Shown: positions 8,287-18,307 of the stretch, piece by piece
How the letters are laid out: each line of letters begins with the position of its first letter
How positions within the stretch are numbered: the stretch's first letter is position 1
Assembly (NCBI RefSeq): GCF_023520895.1
Contig: NZ_CP026029.1
Location: 1,674,001 to 1,738,000, forward strand
Length of the DNA stretch: 64,000 nucleotides
Direction of reading: 5' to 3'
Origin: Paenibacillus sp. PK3_47
Lineage (GTDB): Bacteria; Bacillota; Bacilli; Paenibacillales; Paenibacillaceae
Program-made: the position numbers and the translations under genes
Notes under the pieces: model-generated
Databases searched by the model: none
What the model was told of the DNA's origin: nothing
The model's input: the letters and a program-made list of their open reading frames with translations, nothing else

Positions 8287-9846
8287 CTAGTTTATTTTTA
8301 TACTTTTTAATATTTCGTTGAATTCAGCGATAGCTTGCTTGCTGACCTGCGATGGAGAAGCTAACAATAAGGTATAGATGTCATTATTTTGCTCAAAAAG
8401 AATCACGTGAAATTCGATCGTTTCATTTCCGATGCTTAAGCTATAGGTAAACTGCTTTGCATTGAGTTTCCCTACAGTCACGGGCTGCTCAGTGATTTCC
8501 ACCTCATAATTGTCAGTTATATCTTTTTTGATCGAGCTAACATATTGTTCGAAGTTCACCTCTAAATCGCTCTTACTATAATGCTGAATAAGCATCGTGC
8601 TATGCTCGGGTGAGATTAAGATAAGCTGGTGATCGCCTGTATTCTCAACTGAAGATGTTACGTCACTCCAATCACCGTAGCCTGTGACTTGGACTTTTTT
8701 ATCTTTGGTCGCAAATGGCTGCTTCGTATAAATTGTGGCTGCTTGAATCTCCGCCAGCCAGTTCACCTTCGCATCCGTTGCTTCGCCGATAAAACGTAAT
8801 GGAACATAGGTGCTGCCCTTTATGATAGAGGGGGCTATTGTCAGTTTTTTCTGATTGCCATTGACCTCAGCAGTAGTTGAACCCACTTTAAGCTTGATAA
8901 GCGTACCTGGTTTACTTCCCTTGATTGTTTGCGTTTTTGGATCCCAGTCCACCTTCAGTCCCAATGCTTCGAAAATAGCGCGGAACGGAACAAGTACAGA
9001 ACCATTTTGCCGGATCGGCGGGGCTTGGAATGTAACGATCTCCCCATTCAACAGGACCAGGATTTCGTCAGGATTTGAAGACGGTGCGGGTTGGTCATCT
9101 CCATCTTCTTCAAGCACTTTGACGCCTTTGGCAGTGAGTTCGGCCAGAATTTTCTCTGCATTCGCATCCAGAGGGTTGTTGCTGAGTGAAACCTCCTTGA
9201 GCTTCGGAAGACTTGTTAAGACGCTAATATCCTGGACCAGATTATTCTCAAAGTATAAATGCTCCAGTTCCGGGTGATTTCTCAGCGGTTCAAGAGACTG
9301 GATCTGGTTATCGTTTATGGCCAGCCAATTCAGTTTGACTAAAGATTGAACCGGCGACAGGTCCTTAAGCTGATTATGGCCGATTAACAGGTCCGTTAAG
9401 TTGGTTAATCCCGATAGTGCATCAAGATTCTCTATGTTGTTTGAATCCATCATCAGCTGCTCCAGCTGGGACAACGCTTGCAGCGGCTCAATTTGAGTGA
9501 TTTGATTGTCATTCAGAGCCAGGAAGGTGACTTTATGCAGATTTTTAAGCGGCTCAATATTGGTAATGCCAAGTCCCGGGAGCATTAAGCTCTCTAAATT
9601 AACAGCATGCTCCAGTCCGTTTAAACTGCTGATTTTCTGCTTAGGATCATCGGGATAGAGCGACGTAATAGTCTGTAGATCTTCTTTGGTAATGGGGCCA
9701 GCCGGTTTCTTTAACTCGACCCGAATTGCTTGTTCCAAATTTTTGTCTGGGATAAGAGAGGCCTCTGCAAACGCGGATGGAATGGAAACGAGGCTTAGCA
9801 AAAAAGCAAATACAATGATCAGTTGAAGTTTGACCGGTTTACGCAA
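8287..9846 (-). CDS. Secreted leucine-rich-repeat protein with copper amine oxidase N-terminal-like stalk domain
   Basis: A 519-residue exported protein with a signal peptide ending near 'PSAFAEA' (residue about 28). Residues about 70-245 are internalin-type leucine-rich repeats of about 22 residues ('LHKVTFLALNDNQITQIEPL', 'LVKLNWLAINDNQIQSLEPL'). Residues about 262-375 form a copper amine oxidase N1-like module ('VPFRAIFEALGLKVDWDPKT', 'VPLRFIGEATDAKVNW'), a common cell-surface module in Paenibacillus. The last 130 residues are not recognised. There is no SLH or LPXTG anchor. A role in surface adhesion or protein binding is plausible but not shown. Confidence 0.8.
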   Translation of the reverse strand: MRKPVKLQLIIVFAFLLSLVSIPSAFAEASLIPDKNLEQAIRVELKKPAGPITKEDLQTITSLYPDDPKQKISSLNGLEHAVNLESLMLPGLGITNIEPLKNLHKVTFLALNDNQITQIEPLQALSQLEQLMMDSNNIENLDALSGLTNLTDLLIGHNQLKDLSPVQSLVKLNWLAINDNQIQSLEPLRNHPELEHLYFENNLVQDISVLTSLPKLKEVSLSNNPLDANAEKILAELTAKGVKVLEEDGDDQPAPSSNPDEILVLLNGEIVTFQAPPIRQNGSVLVPFRAIFEALGLKVDWDPKTQTIKGSKPGTLIKLKVGSTTAEVNGNQKKLTIAPSIIKGSTYVPLRFIGEATDAKVNWLAEIQAATIYTKQPFATKDKKVQVTGYGDWSDVTSSVENTGDHQLILISPEHSTMLIQHYSKSDLEVNFEQYVSSIKKDITDNYEVEITEQPVTVGKLNAKQFTYSLSIGNETIEFHVILFEQNNDIYTLLLASPSQVSKQAIAEFNEILKSIKIN

Positions 9847-9970
9847 AATGGATTCACTCCTCGAATTGTCATAGTGACTAGATTCGACATTTGTAAACCA
9901 TTTCCTTTAATCAGTAGGCGGGGGCGGCAACAGACGGCTACTGCTGGAGCAGGATTGGCACTTTTTAACG

Positions 9971-10019
9971 AAACAGGACACTAGCCAGCTTCCTTCCCCG
10001 GCTTGTGTCCTGTTTTTTA
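9971..10019 (-). terminator. Terminator after the galactanase gene
   Basis: AAACAGGACAC and GTGTCCTGTTT form the stem immediately after the minus-strand galactanase stop codon. T-runs are present on both strands, so it may work in both directions. Confidence 0.7.
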
Positions 10020-10020
10020 T

Positions 10021-13000
10021 CTATTCCATATTCAAAAGGCGATTGATAATAACAGCCGCTTCAGCACGTGTAGCATGCTTTTTGGGTGCAAAGCTTCCAT
10101 TTCCCATACCGTTAATAATGCCCTCCGAAGCGAGCTGCCGGACTGCTTCTGAAGCATATCCGCTAATGGTATTACGATCAGTAAATGAGACTCCAAATTG
10201 TCCTTTACCTAACGTGATTTTTACAGCCTGGGCAGCCTTATAAATCATGACAGCCATATCTTGGCGGGTAATTGATTCTTCTGGAGCAAAGGTTCCGTCT
10301 GCCCGTCCTTGAATAATACCAAGCTGCTCTGCTGCCGCTGCCGGAGCAGCATACCATGAATCCTCCGGAACATCGCTGAAGCTGCTATCAGCTAATGAAC
10401 CTTTCAAATCAAAAGCACCCAGCAGCATACTCACGAACTCGGCACGGGTAATATTACGTGCCGGAGAGAATACCTCTGCCGCAGTTCCTTTTATAATATC
10501 TCTGGCTGCAAGCGCCTCAATACTGGCCTGTGCCCAAGGAACGGTACTTAGATCAGAGAATGATACTGGCGAATACGCCGCTGCGTATTTGCTGAAATGC
10601 TTCACTTTGAAAGATACTTTTCCGCTTGATAGCTCATACCCTCCGTTCTTTATAATCTCCAAAGCTCCGTTATCATTAATAGAGTAAACAACGATATTCT
10701 GTGGTTGCTGTCCAGGTTGCAGTGTATAAGGGAGAGCTACCTGAGCAGTGCCGCCGCGCAAGTCGGCCGGAACTCCGTCAATGGACAGCGTAATATCGAG
10801 AACGTCTGCTGTACCCAGCTGATTCTTCACATCAGGAGGCAATGTGCCAGTATCCGATTTCACAACAGTTAACAGGATATTGCCTGCCGGACTGGCATCC
10901 GTCTTCAGAAGCAGTGAAGGATGCAGCGAAATGGCTGCCAAACCTGTATCGATTGTAACGGAGGTAAGAGCATGCTTGCCGGTAACCGGTGCTGCCGGAA
11001 ATTGTAATTGTACTCCTGCAGCGGCTTTGTCTGGTATGGCAGCGATCTTCAGTTCTCCCGCAGCTGCATTTACGGCAGCAGTAAGATCATCGGCACTTAT
11101 GACTGCTTTTGCTATACCATCCGTGCCGGATGTTGTAGTTACGGTTACCGTGCCGCCAACAATCTTTACCCCTGCCGGAGAAGCTGAAGGCGGGGCCATT
11201 GGCGTCCCTGAAATCCCCCCGGATAATGGCACTTCTGATGCTGGGGTTGGTGTTGCTGCCGGCGATGGTGTCGGTGTCGTTGCCGGTGTCTGCGACGGAG
11301 TGGGTGTCGGCGTTGTCACCGGTGCTTCAGGTTGCGTTTTTTGCTGCCCTAAGTACCCGAGTTTTACATCATCCACCAGTGCCCAGTTTCCGCCAATCGC
11401 ATCGGCCTGGAATCCGAAAGTCAGCTCGCCTCCGGTTACTGCAACTTTGAGGTTCATAGCAGTCATTCCACCGGTTGCCGGGATATTCAGCTTAGCCATA
11501 TCGCCGCTTCCCGGTTGAGCGAACATATAATACTCTTTCTGCCCTCCGCCTGAGTAGAACGAAGCCGATACCACATAATCCCCGTCCGTAAGACCGGTTA
11601 CCGTCTGAGAAGCCTTTGTAACATAGGCTCCCTCCATCCAGCTGGACAGTGCATACTCCCCCTGCCTTACTGCACTATGCTTTTGAACATAAGAAGCGTG
11701 CTCCGTCCCTTCCAGTGTCCAGCCCGGTACATCATACTGTGAGGTTCCTTGCGTTTCAAATCCGCCATTGACGATCGGCACTTCGGTACCCATGCGCAGA
11801 TGCGTATCCGAAATGTCCTTCAGTGCCTCCACCTTAACTTCAGCCAATGTCCCGTCCATGTATCCGGCTTTTTCAGCGGTAAGCTGATACAGGATGCCTG
11901 CCAGCATATCCGGTAAGGAATATTTCCCGGCACTGTCTGTTACTGTGCGGTATATATGTTCACCGGACACTGCTGTGACCTCGGCTCCGGGCACCGGCTC
12001 GTTATCGCTGTTGGTGACGGTTCCGGACAGTCTTCCCAAGTTTAAATCCATTGCAAAATCTACATGAGCCGTTACCTGCCCTACAGAAACAGAAACCTCT
12101 CTGATTTCGGATTGTACATAGTTGTTTTTGGCTGCTGTAACGGTATAACTTTGGCCCGCAGGCACATGAAGCAAAGTGTACGAGCCTGTAGCATCAGTTA
12201 ACGTTATGAGCTTTTGGCTGCCCGCTGTCACTTGTACCTTAGCGCCTGCAACAGGTACGTTTTGGCGGTCAGTCACCTTCCCTTGAATAGTACCGGAGCT
12301 AAGCACGATATCCAAATCCACACCCCGTGTTACCTGGCCGTTCAAAACTTCAACTCCGGCTTGAGAACCGGAAGTAAACCCCGGTTTGCTTGCAGTAATC
12401 GTTAATGGCTGCCCTTCCGGCAGATCCCCAAGTGTATATTCACCCTTTTCACTACTCCGCACCGAATGAACAATGCCCGCTCCGCTGACGGAAATGACGG
12501 CATCTTTAACCAGCCGGCCCTGCTCATCTCTGACAATGCCAGACACTGCGCCGCCGGACACTTCAATATCTGCCGTTGTAATTTCTCCATATACTACGGC
12601 AGACACGCTGGCCATTCCACCCTGGTAGCCGGCTTTGGCTGCACTTAGCGTGTATCCGCCGCCTACGGGAACATCCGGAATTAAATAATTTCCGTTAGAA
12701 TCCGTGACAACTCTGCGCTTGGCTCCATGTATATCCGCCAGAATTTCCACACCACTTAACCGGTTCCCGCTTTTTCCGCGGATAACACCGTTAATCAGGC
12801 CTTTTGTAGACCCGTCGGCATTTTGAGAATAGGCATCATGAACAGGAAGTGCCCTTCCTTCGAAATCGAACAAGGTAGTATTAGAGACAGCGTTTATATC
12901 TGCCTGATCGTCAGCTTCCTTTAAAGCCCAGCCGACACCAGGCACTTCAATCATAATCGGGTCCCAGTACAGGTCGCCGATGATTCTGCCGTTATTTGCG

Positions 13001-14931
13001 CTTTTTAAGGCATTAAATAACTCAATCATAAAGTTTTTTTGGCCTTCAGGTGTGCTTGAATCCATAGGGTAAGGTCCGTTATCTGTCAGCTGCCCCGGTG
13101 ACCCGTTAGGAACAGTAGGGTTCCAGTTATACCCCGTCTCCATAATCATAATGTCCTTATCATATTTTTCGCTCATGTCGTTACAAAACTCCACCATTTG
13201 CTGGATCGTTTTGTTGGTCCAGAACGGGTAGTACGACGGTCCAATAATATCATAGGGTACAGCCAGCTCTTCAGCTTTATCAAAGAAACCTTCGTACTTA
13301 TCGTAATTCCCGGCATCATCCAAATGCAGAATCACTTGGGTTGAGGGGGAAACCGATTTAACAGCATTTGATCCGGCGGTAAGAAACCGCGCCAGGTTCT
13401 CCCAAGTCGCTGCTCCCGCTCTGCCGTACGGGTACAGAATGCCTGACTGCATTTCATTACCCAGCGATACATACTCGGGCGTTGTCCCCTGATCCTTCAT
13501 AGCCTGCATGACTTCTACTGTATATCCGGCCAGCAGCTCTTCCAGCTTGTCAACCTTGGCCGCATCACTTGCCAGTCCGCTGATTTGTTCCTGCCATTCA
13601 TGCGGGATATACTGCAGGGAGCCATTGGTCCAATAATCACTGTAATGGAAGCTGAGCTGAATCTGTAGTCCCGCATCCTTAGCCCGCTTGGCCTGCTTCA
13701 GTATATCTGCTTTGTCCATAATGCCTTCAGGAACGTAGTAGGTGCCGTCTCCCCGTCCCTTGCCAGGATTGTTGTAGAGACGGAGCCTGACGATATCCTG
13801 GCCGTTTTCTTTCAGAATCTGAAACAGATCCTTTTCGATACCATTCCGGTCATAGTATTTGCCGCCCATTGATTCTACATAGGTAATCTCGGATGTATCC
13901 CCGCCCTTTAGCAGCCGGTAAGGCTTGTCGTCCTTAATGAGTTCGACATCATCGAGCTGTGACCAGCTGCCGCCCGAAGCATCAGAATATAATCCGAATG
14001 TAATATTCCCAGTTGTTACATGAATACCCCGAACCGTTACCTTCGTCCATTCATCTCTAACCGGTATGGCCGTTCTGGATTCAGAGGTTCCATTATTTTT
14101 TGCGAACAAATAATTGGCTTTCTGCCCTCCACTGCTCCGTGTCCATCCGGTAAGCGTATAGTATCCTTCTTCTACATTTGAAATGGTCTGGAACGTAGAA
14201 ACCTGATACGAATCACTATTTCCGTGCCTCAGGCTGTGTCCGCTCTTATACCCGGATTCTGAAATAGCTGAGTCCCCCTCATCTCCTTCCACTGACCAGC
14301 CCTCTGCTGTTCCTGCAGTGCCTTCATCCTCAAACCCCCGGTTTACAATGGCAATACCGGCAGGAATGGGAGCCGTCTCTTGCTGCTGTGATGTCAAAGA
14401 TACAAGGTCGAAGCTGATCCATTTATTAGCCGGTCCATCTGCGTAAAAACCGATCTTCAGCGTATCACTTGAGACTGTAACGGGCAGATCGATTTTGCTC
14501 CATCCGGAGCTGGCAGGAATATCAATCTTTACATCAGGCGCATTTCCAGAACTGGCATACATATAGCTCTGATTAAACCCGCCGCTGCTGTCAATCCATG
14601 CAGACAGCATATAATTACCGTAGGTGAGCCCAGTTACTGTCTGATGGGTATCCGCTGTAAAAGCTGAGTCAGACCAATAGCTAAGCCTTTTATCGCCGCC
14701 TCCTTGGGGAGCCCAACCGGATTGAATGGTTACGGCCGGATTGACACCGGCATCCCATGAAGTGATACCGTTTTCAAAACTCCCGTTTCTAATGTAATCA
14801 GTTACCAGGCCGGGTTCTGTATCCTGTTCAGCATTGGCCCATCCTGTGGATGGGAACAGGCCGATCAGGATTACACATGCCAAAATAAGATGAAATCCGG
14901 CCCGCAGGCCCTGCTTACTGCTCCGATTCAT
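10021..14931 (-). CDS. SLH-anchored arabinogalactan endo-beta-1,4-galactanase (GH53), multi-domain
   Basis: A 1,636-residue surface enzyme from the ATG at 14931, chosen because AGGAGG lies 7 bases before it. Order of parts: signal peptide (to about residue 33); two carbohydrate-binding-like beta domains ('NGSFENGITSWDAG' and 'NRGFEDEGTAGTAEGWSVEG'); the GH53 catalytic barrel (about 335-720) with proton-donor Glu493 in 'SLGNEMQSG' and nucleophile Glu598 in 'IMETGYNW'; four carboxypeptidase-regulatory-like beta repeats; a third binding-like domain; a Thr/Pro-rich linker; an unassigned domain; and three SLH repeats at the end that bind secondary cell-wall polymer. It cuts beta-1,4-galactan outside the cell. 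It is the last gene of the ABC operon, so hydrolysis and uptake are probably co-expressed. Confidence 0.92.
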   Translation of the reverse strand: MNRSSKQGLRAGFHLILACVILIGLFPSTGWANAEQDTEPGLVTDYIRNGSFENGITSWDAGVNPAVTIQSGWAPQGGGDKRLSYWSDSAFTADTHQTVTGLTYGNYMLSAWIDSSGGFNQSYMYASSGNAPDVKIDIPASSGWSKIDLPVTVSSDTLKIGFYADGPANKWISFDLVSLTSQQQETAPIPAGIAIVNRGFEDEGTAGTAEGWSVEGDEGDSAISESGYKSGHSLRHGNSDSYQVSTFQTISNVEEGYYTLTGWTRSSGGQKANYLFAKNNGTSESRTAIPVRDEWTKVTVRGIHVTTGNITFGLYSDASGGSWSQLDDVELIKDDKPYRLLKGGDTSEITYVESMGGKYYDRNGIEKDLFQILKENGQDIVRLRLYNNPGKGRGDGTYYVPEGIMDKADILKQAKRAKDAGLQIQLSFHYSDYWTNGSLQYIPHEWQEQISGLASDAAKVDKLEELLAGYTVEVMQAMKDQGTTPEYVSLGNEMQSGILYPYGRAGAATWENLARFLTAGSNAVKSVSPSTQVILHLDDAGNYDKYEGFFDKAEELAVPYDIIGPSYYPFWTNKTIQQMVEFCNDMSEKYDKDIMIMETGYNWNPTVPNGSPGQLTDNGPYPMDSSTPEGQKNFMIELFNALKSANNGRIIGDLYWDPIMIEVPGVGWALKEADDQADINAVSNTTLFDFEGRALPVHDAYSQNADGSTKGLINGVIRGKSGNRLSGVEILADIHGAKRRVVTDSNGNYLIPDVPVGGGYTLSAAKAGYQGGMASVSAVVYGEITTADIEVSGGAVSGIVRDEQGRLVKDAVISVSGAGIVHSVRSSEKGEYTLGDLPEGQPLTITASKPGFTSGSQAGVEVLNGQVTRGVDLDIVLSSGTIQGKVTDRQNVPVAGAKVQVTAGSQKLITLTDATGSYTLLHVPAGQSYTVTAAKNNYVQSEIREVSVSVGQVTAHVDFAMDLNLGRLSGTVTNSDNEPVPGAEVTAVSGEHIYRTVTDSAGKYSLPDMLAGILYQLTAEKAGYMDGTLAEVKVEALKDISDTHLRMGTEVPIVNGGFETQGTSQYDVPGWTLEGTEHASYVQKHSAVRQGEYALSSWMEGAYVTKASQTVTGLTDGDYVVSASFYSGGGQKEYYMFAQPGSGDMAKLNIPATGGMTAMNLKVAVTGGELTFGFQADAIGGNWALVDDVKLGYLGQQKTQPEAPVTTPTPTPSQTPATTPTPSPAATPTPASEVPLSGGISGTPMAPPSASPAGVKIVGGTVTVTTTSGTDGIAKAVISADDLTAAVNAAAGELKIAAIPDKAAAGVQLQFPAAPVTGKHALTSVTIDTGLAAISLHPSLLLKTDASPAGNILLTVVKSDTGTLPPDVKNQLGTADVLDITLSIDGVPADLRGGTAQVALPYTLQPGQQPQNIVVYSINDNGALEIIKNGGYELSSGKVSFKVKHFSKYAAAYSPVSFSDLSTVPWAQASIEALAARDIIKGTAAEVFSPARNITRAEFVSMLLGAFDLKGSLADSSFSDVPEDSWYAAPAAAAEQLGIIQGRADGTFAPEESITRQDMAVMIYKAAQAVKITLGKGQFGVSFTDRNTISGYASEAVRQLASEGIINGMGNGSFAPKKHATRAEAAVIINRLLNME

Positions 14932-14972
14932 ACTCATTCCTCCTGTTGTTGGCTTCATTTATGGCCGGCTGC

Positions 14973-16520
14973 TTACTTTGCACTCTTATGCATCAAGTAT
15001 TGATTGGCTTGTCTTCGGGCCTCGTTCAATACTTTCGGGAAGCCTGCCGCTGTCACCGCCCGCTGCATCCGGTCATATGCCTGATCCACGTCGGAGACCA
15101 TTCCTCCCTGCAAAGGGCTCAAATATTGGAGTGCCGCCTGATTGATTTGCTCCAGTTCACCTTTAACGGGTGTCGGATTGAAATTGAACGAAGTATACCT
15201 GTAGGGAACCAGCATGCTGCTTATCTGCTTCCGATGCTCCCGGTACATAGCGCTCCATGAGGCAAACGCCGGGAATTTGCTCTTATTGGCAAACCAGAAT
15301 CCTGCAGCGTCCGGCGGATAATCATTGGTATCTGCCGAGATTCCTTCAGGCAAAGCAATCTCCCCGTTTTTCAGGACATAGTTTTTACCCTCAATGCCGA
15401 AGTAAACAAGCCGGCTGTAAGACGGGTCTTCCATAATTAAATCCATAGCCTGCATAGTTAATTCCGGATGTTTGGATTCAGCAGGCAGGGCCACCCCATT
15501 ATTTATATAAGGGTCAGTGATATAGGTCCCCTTAGCAGAAAGTGACGGAATAATCTCAATCTCCCAGCCCTTTTGTTCTGCCGCAACCAGGGTTGCCTGA
15601 ATGTCATTGGAATTTCCAAAGGCAACTGCCGATAATCCTTGTTCAAAAGAATCCTTGCTTCTAATTTTATTGGCGATTGCATCATGGTTAATATACCCAT
15701 GGTCGTACCACACCTTCACAATCCTTGCTGCCTCCAGGTAGCTGCTCCGCAGGGGCTCATCGAATATAGATAACAGCGCACCGTCATTACTGTCCCAGCT
15801 TGAGAATACCCCTGAGAAGCCATTGGTCGTTGTAATAAGATCGACTACCGCAGGACCCAGCTCCCACTGCAGATTAGAGTGTATTTTTGCAAAGTCGTAC
15901 TGTTTATCGACCCGGATAGGCACCATTTCCGGCTCATTCGCCTTTACGGCTGCTAAATAGGGCTGCAAATCCGAGAAACGTCTGATTTCAGAAAGGCCGT
16001 ATTTTTTACGCAGATCGCCGCGGATCAGTGTAACCGGAACCTTTAGATCGGGAGAAGCCGAAGGAATCATGTAGACATTTCCGCCCACCTCAGCCTGCTT
16101 CCAGGCCTGCTGATCGGTCGCCTGGTAGTGAAGAGGCATGTAGGTTTTCATCATTTCAGGGGTAATGGCACGGAAGCCGCCCCGGGCGGCAATTTGGGAG
16201 TAATACGTCCAGTTGCTGGCAAAGATGAAGTCCACATTTTCATTGGATGTCAGGACCAGCGGATACCGGGCGGCAAGCTCTCCCCATCCGATATAGCTTA
16301 TATGAATACGTACATTCAAATCTGCGGCAAGTTTGTCATTTATCCGTTCCATCACCTCATTTAGTCCCGCTGGAGCACTGCCAATCAAATATCCGTTAAG
16401 CGTAACTGTTTCTGTATCCTTCCGGGAGTCCGGCTGTTCTGCTTTTGTACACCCTGCAATAAGCAAGATCAATAAGGCCGGCACAACGATGACCAGCCTC
16501 TGTATTTTCCTGTACCTCAT
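14973..16520 (-). CDS. Extracellular solute-binding lipoprotein (sugar ABC transporter)
   Basis: A 515-residue binding protein with lipobox 'LIAGC' (Cys24). It is a close paralogue of the protein at 16632-18224, sharing 'KLTGYLLG/TLNGYLIGSAPAG' near the start, 'YPLVLTSNENVDFIFASNW', 'MIPSASPDLKVPVTLIRGDLR' and 'ALPEGI' further on. The C-terminal part matches the DUF3502 region of LplA/YtcQ-type proteins. It is followed after 41 bases by the galactanase, so a galactan oligosaccharide is a likely ligand. The good ribosome-binding site GGGGGAG supports the start. Confidence 0.87.
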   Translation of the reverse strand: MRYRKIQRLVIVVPALLILLIAGCTKAEQPDSRKDTETVTLNGYLIGSAPAGLNEVMERINDKLAADLNVRIHISYIGWGELAARYPLVLTSNENVDFIFASNWTYYSQIAARGGFRAITPEMMKTYMPLHYQATDQQAWKQAEVGGNVYMIPSASPDLKVPVTLIRGDLRKKYGLSEIRRFSDLQPYLAAVKANEPEMVPIRVDKQYDFAKIHSNLQWELGPAVVDLITTTNGFSGVFSSWDSNDGALLSIFDEPLRSSYLEAARIVKVWYDHGYINHDAIANKIRSKDSFEQGLSAVAFGNSNDIQATLVAAEQKGWEIEIIPSLSAKGTYITDPYINNGVALPAESKHPELTMQAMDLIMEDPSYSRLVYFGIEGKNYVLKNGEIALPEGISADTNDYPPDAAGFWFANKSKFPAFASWSAMYREHRKQISSMLVPYRYTSFNFNPTPVKGELEQINQAALQYLSPLQGGMVSDVDQAYDRMQRAVTAAGFPKVLNEARRQANQYLMHKSAK

Positions 16521-16593
16521 TGACGTTCTCCCCCTTAATGACTTATAGACGGGTTCGCTGCGGCAGGGGAGAAACCCTTTTGTAAATATATAG

Positions 16594-16625
16594 ATAAGGA
16601 GCCGGTAGACCTATCGACTCCTTAT
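16594..16625 (-). terminator. Intra-operon hairpin between the two binding-protein genes
   Basis: ATAAGGAG pairs with CTCCTTAT, with an inner CGATAG/CTACCG stem, but there is no strong U-run after it. It lies just after the stop of the upstream binding protein. It may protect or partly terminate the transcript, giving more of the first binding protein than of the downstream genes. Confidence 0.5.
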
Positions 16626-16631
16626 TTATCC

Positions 16632-18224
16632 TCACTGTTGATTAGCGAGGAACTCCTTGGCTTGCTTTTGTGCTTCTGCAACAATTTTATCGAGACCGGC
16701 ATCCTTCGCCTTCTGCTCAAGCTCTGTAAAGGCCTTGTCGATATCTTTCACAATTCCGCCCTGAATCGGCAGATAGTATTGTGTTTTGACTGTATTCATA
16801 TTGGCAAGCTCTGTTTTAATATTCACTGTATCCATCGCCAGCGAATTAAACACATAAGGAACTAGAATGTCTTTTAATGACTCCTTATGCTGGATATACT
16901 GCTCTGTCCAATTAGCCATGGGCGGAAATTGGCTTTTGTTCGTAAACCAGAAGCCTGCTGCATCCGGGGCATAGGTATTGGACTCTGCCGTAACTCCTTC
17001 AGGAAGGTCAATCTTCCCATCTTTTTCAACGTAGTTAACACCTTCGATACCGTAATACACTAATTTGTTGTAGCTTGGTTCTTCCATAATCAGATCCAGG
17101 GCCATCATTGCCCGTTCCGGATTTTTGGAGCCAGCTGCTATGGAGACCCCGTTATTAATATAAGGATCCATAGGATAGGTTCCGTTGGCAGACAGATTTG
17201 GAAGAATCGCTACCTCCCATCCCTCCTGCTCAGCCTTGGCCAGCGTAGTCTGAATATCGTTGGTATTCCCGAAAGCTACAGCCGATTTCCCTTGCTCAAA
17301 AGCATCTTTACTGCGGACTTTATTAGAGATTGCATTTTTATTGATATAACCCTTGTCGTTCCAGGATTTTACGATTGCTGCCGCCTTCTTCTGCGGTTCC
17401 ATAATGTAAGGATCAAATTGGGAATACACCGTACCTGCCTGATCGTCCCAGTCTGTGTGTGTGCCGGACCATCCATTAGTAATCAGAACGCTATCCACAG
17501 TTCCTGCTCCAAATTCCCATTGAAGGTTGAAGAAGTACTTTCCAAAGTCATATTGGCTGTCGGCATTGATCGGAATCATAGCCTTTTCATTCTGTTTGAC
17601 TGCTTCCAGATAAGGTTCGATGTCCTGAAATCTCTTGATTTCGGGCAAACCGTATTTCTTCCGCAGGTCATCGCGGATCAAGGTTACCGGAACCTTCTGG
17701 TCAGGTGAAGAAGTTGGAATCATATACATCTTCCCGCCCACCTGTGCTTCTTTCCAGGCCACCTCATTTGTGGCGGCAAAATGCTTCGGCATATACTTCT
17801 CTACTTCATCCAATGTAATTTCGCGGAAAGCACCTTTTGATGCTTCCTGATTGTAATAGGCCCAGTTAGCCGAGAAAATAAAGTCTACATCCTCACCTGC
17901 AGCGAGTACCAGTGGATACTTGGAGGCAAGGTCTCCCCAGCCTATATAGCGGAATTCAATTTCAGCATTGATATCTGCTTTCAGCTTTTTATTTAGTTCA
18001 TCGACCACGGCATCCATCCCGACGGGTGCTGCTCCGAGCAGGTATCCTGTAAGCTTCGCAGGTTTCGATAGATCTGCTCCGGAATTTGTACTTGCCTGTG
18101 CATTGCCGGTTGCAGCGTTATTGCCGCCGCCGGCATTATTGTTGTTTCCTGAGCAGCCTGACAGCACCATCCCGGCCATAAGCCCGGCTGAAATCAGAGT
18201 GAGCAATGTTTTTTTGATCTGCAT
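16632..18224 (-). CDS. Extracellular solute-binding lipoprotein (sugar ABC transporter)
   Basis: A 530-residue LplA/YtcQ-type binding protein. Its signal ends in 'LSGC' (Cys23), followed by an Asn/Gly-rich linker ('SGNNNNAGGGNNAATGNAQA'). The ligand domain contains 'DVDFIFSANWAYYNQ' and 'VPVTLIRDDLRKKYGLPEI'. It follows two permease genes in the same direction, the classic order permease-permease-binding protein. The next gene is its paralogue, so the operon carries two binding proteins for one permease pair. AAGGAGGA precedes the ATG. Confidence 0.9.
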   Translation of the reverse strand: MQIKKTLLTLISAGLMAGMVLSGCSGNNNNAGGGNNAATGNAQASTNSGADLSKPAKLTGYLLGAAPVGMDAVVDELNKKLKADINAEIEFRYIGWGDLASKYPLVLAAGEDVDFIFSANWAYYNQEASKGAFREITLDEVEKYMPKHFAATNEVAWKEAQVGGKMYMIPTSSPDQKVPVTLIRDDLRKKYGLPEIKRFQDIEPYLEAVKQNEKAMIPINADSQYDFGKYFFNLQWEFGAGTVDSVLITNGWSGTHTDWDDQAGTVYSQFDPYIMEPQKKAAAIVKSWNDKGYINKNAISNKVRSKDAFEQGKSAVAFGNTNDIQTTLAKAEQEGWEVAILPNLSANGTYPMDPYINNGVSIAAGSKNPERAMMALDLIMEEPSYNKLVYYGIEGVNYVEKDGKIDLPEGVTAESNTYAPDAAGFWFTNKSQFPPMANWTEQYIQHKESLKDILVPYVFNSLAMDTVNIKTELANMNTVKTQYYLPIQGGIVKDIDKAFTELEQKAKDAGLDKIVAEAQKQAKEFLANQQ

Positions 18225-18307
18225 GAAGATCCTCCTTTTTTCTGGTAACCCCCAAAATAATCATCACAACAAGCTGACGCGCATCACCTCCCTTAGAGGA
18301 GAGGCCT

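Noticed and set aside
11220..11330. A possible tandem DNA repeat
   Set aside because: It encodes the Thr-Pro-rich linker of the galactanase and is explained by it.
10844..11518. A 224-codon plus-strand frame opposite the galactanase
   Set aside because: It mirrors the Thr/Pro linker and beta repeats of the galactanase; low-complexity Ala/Val/Gly content is a shadow effect.
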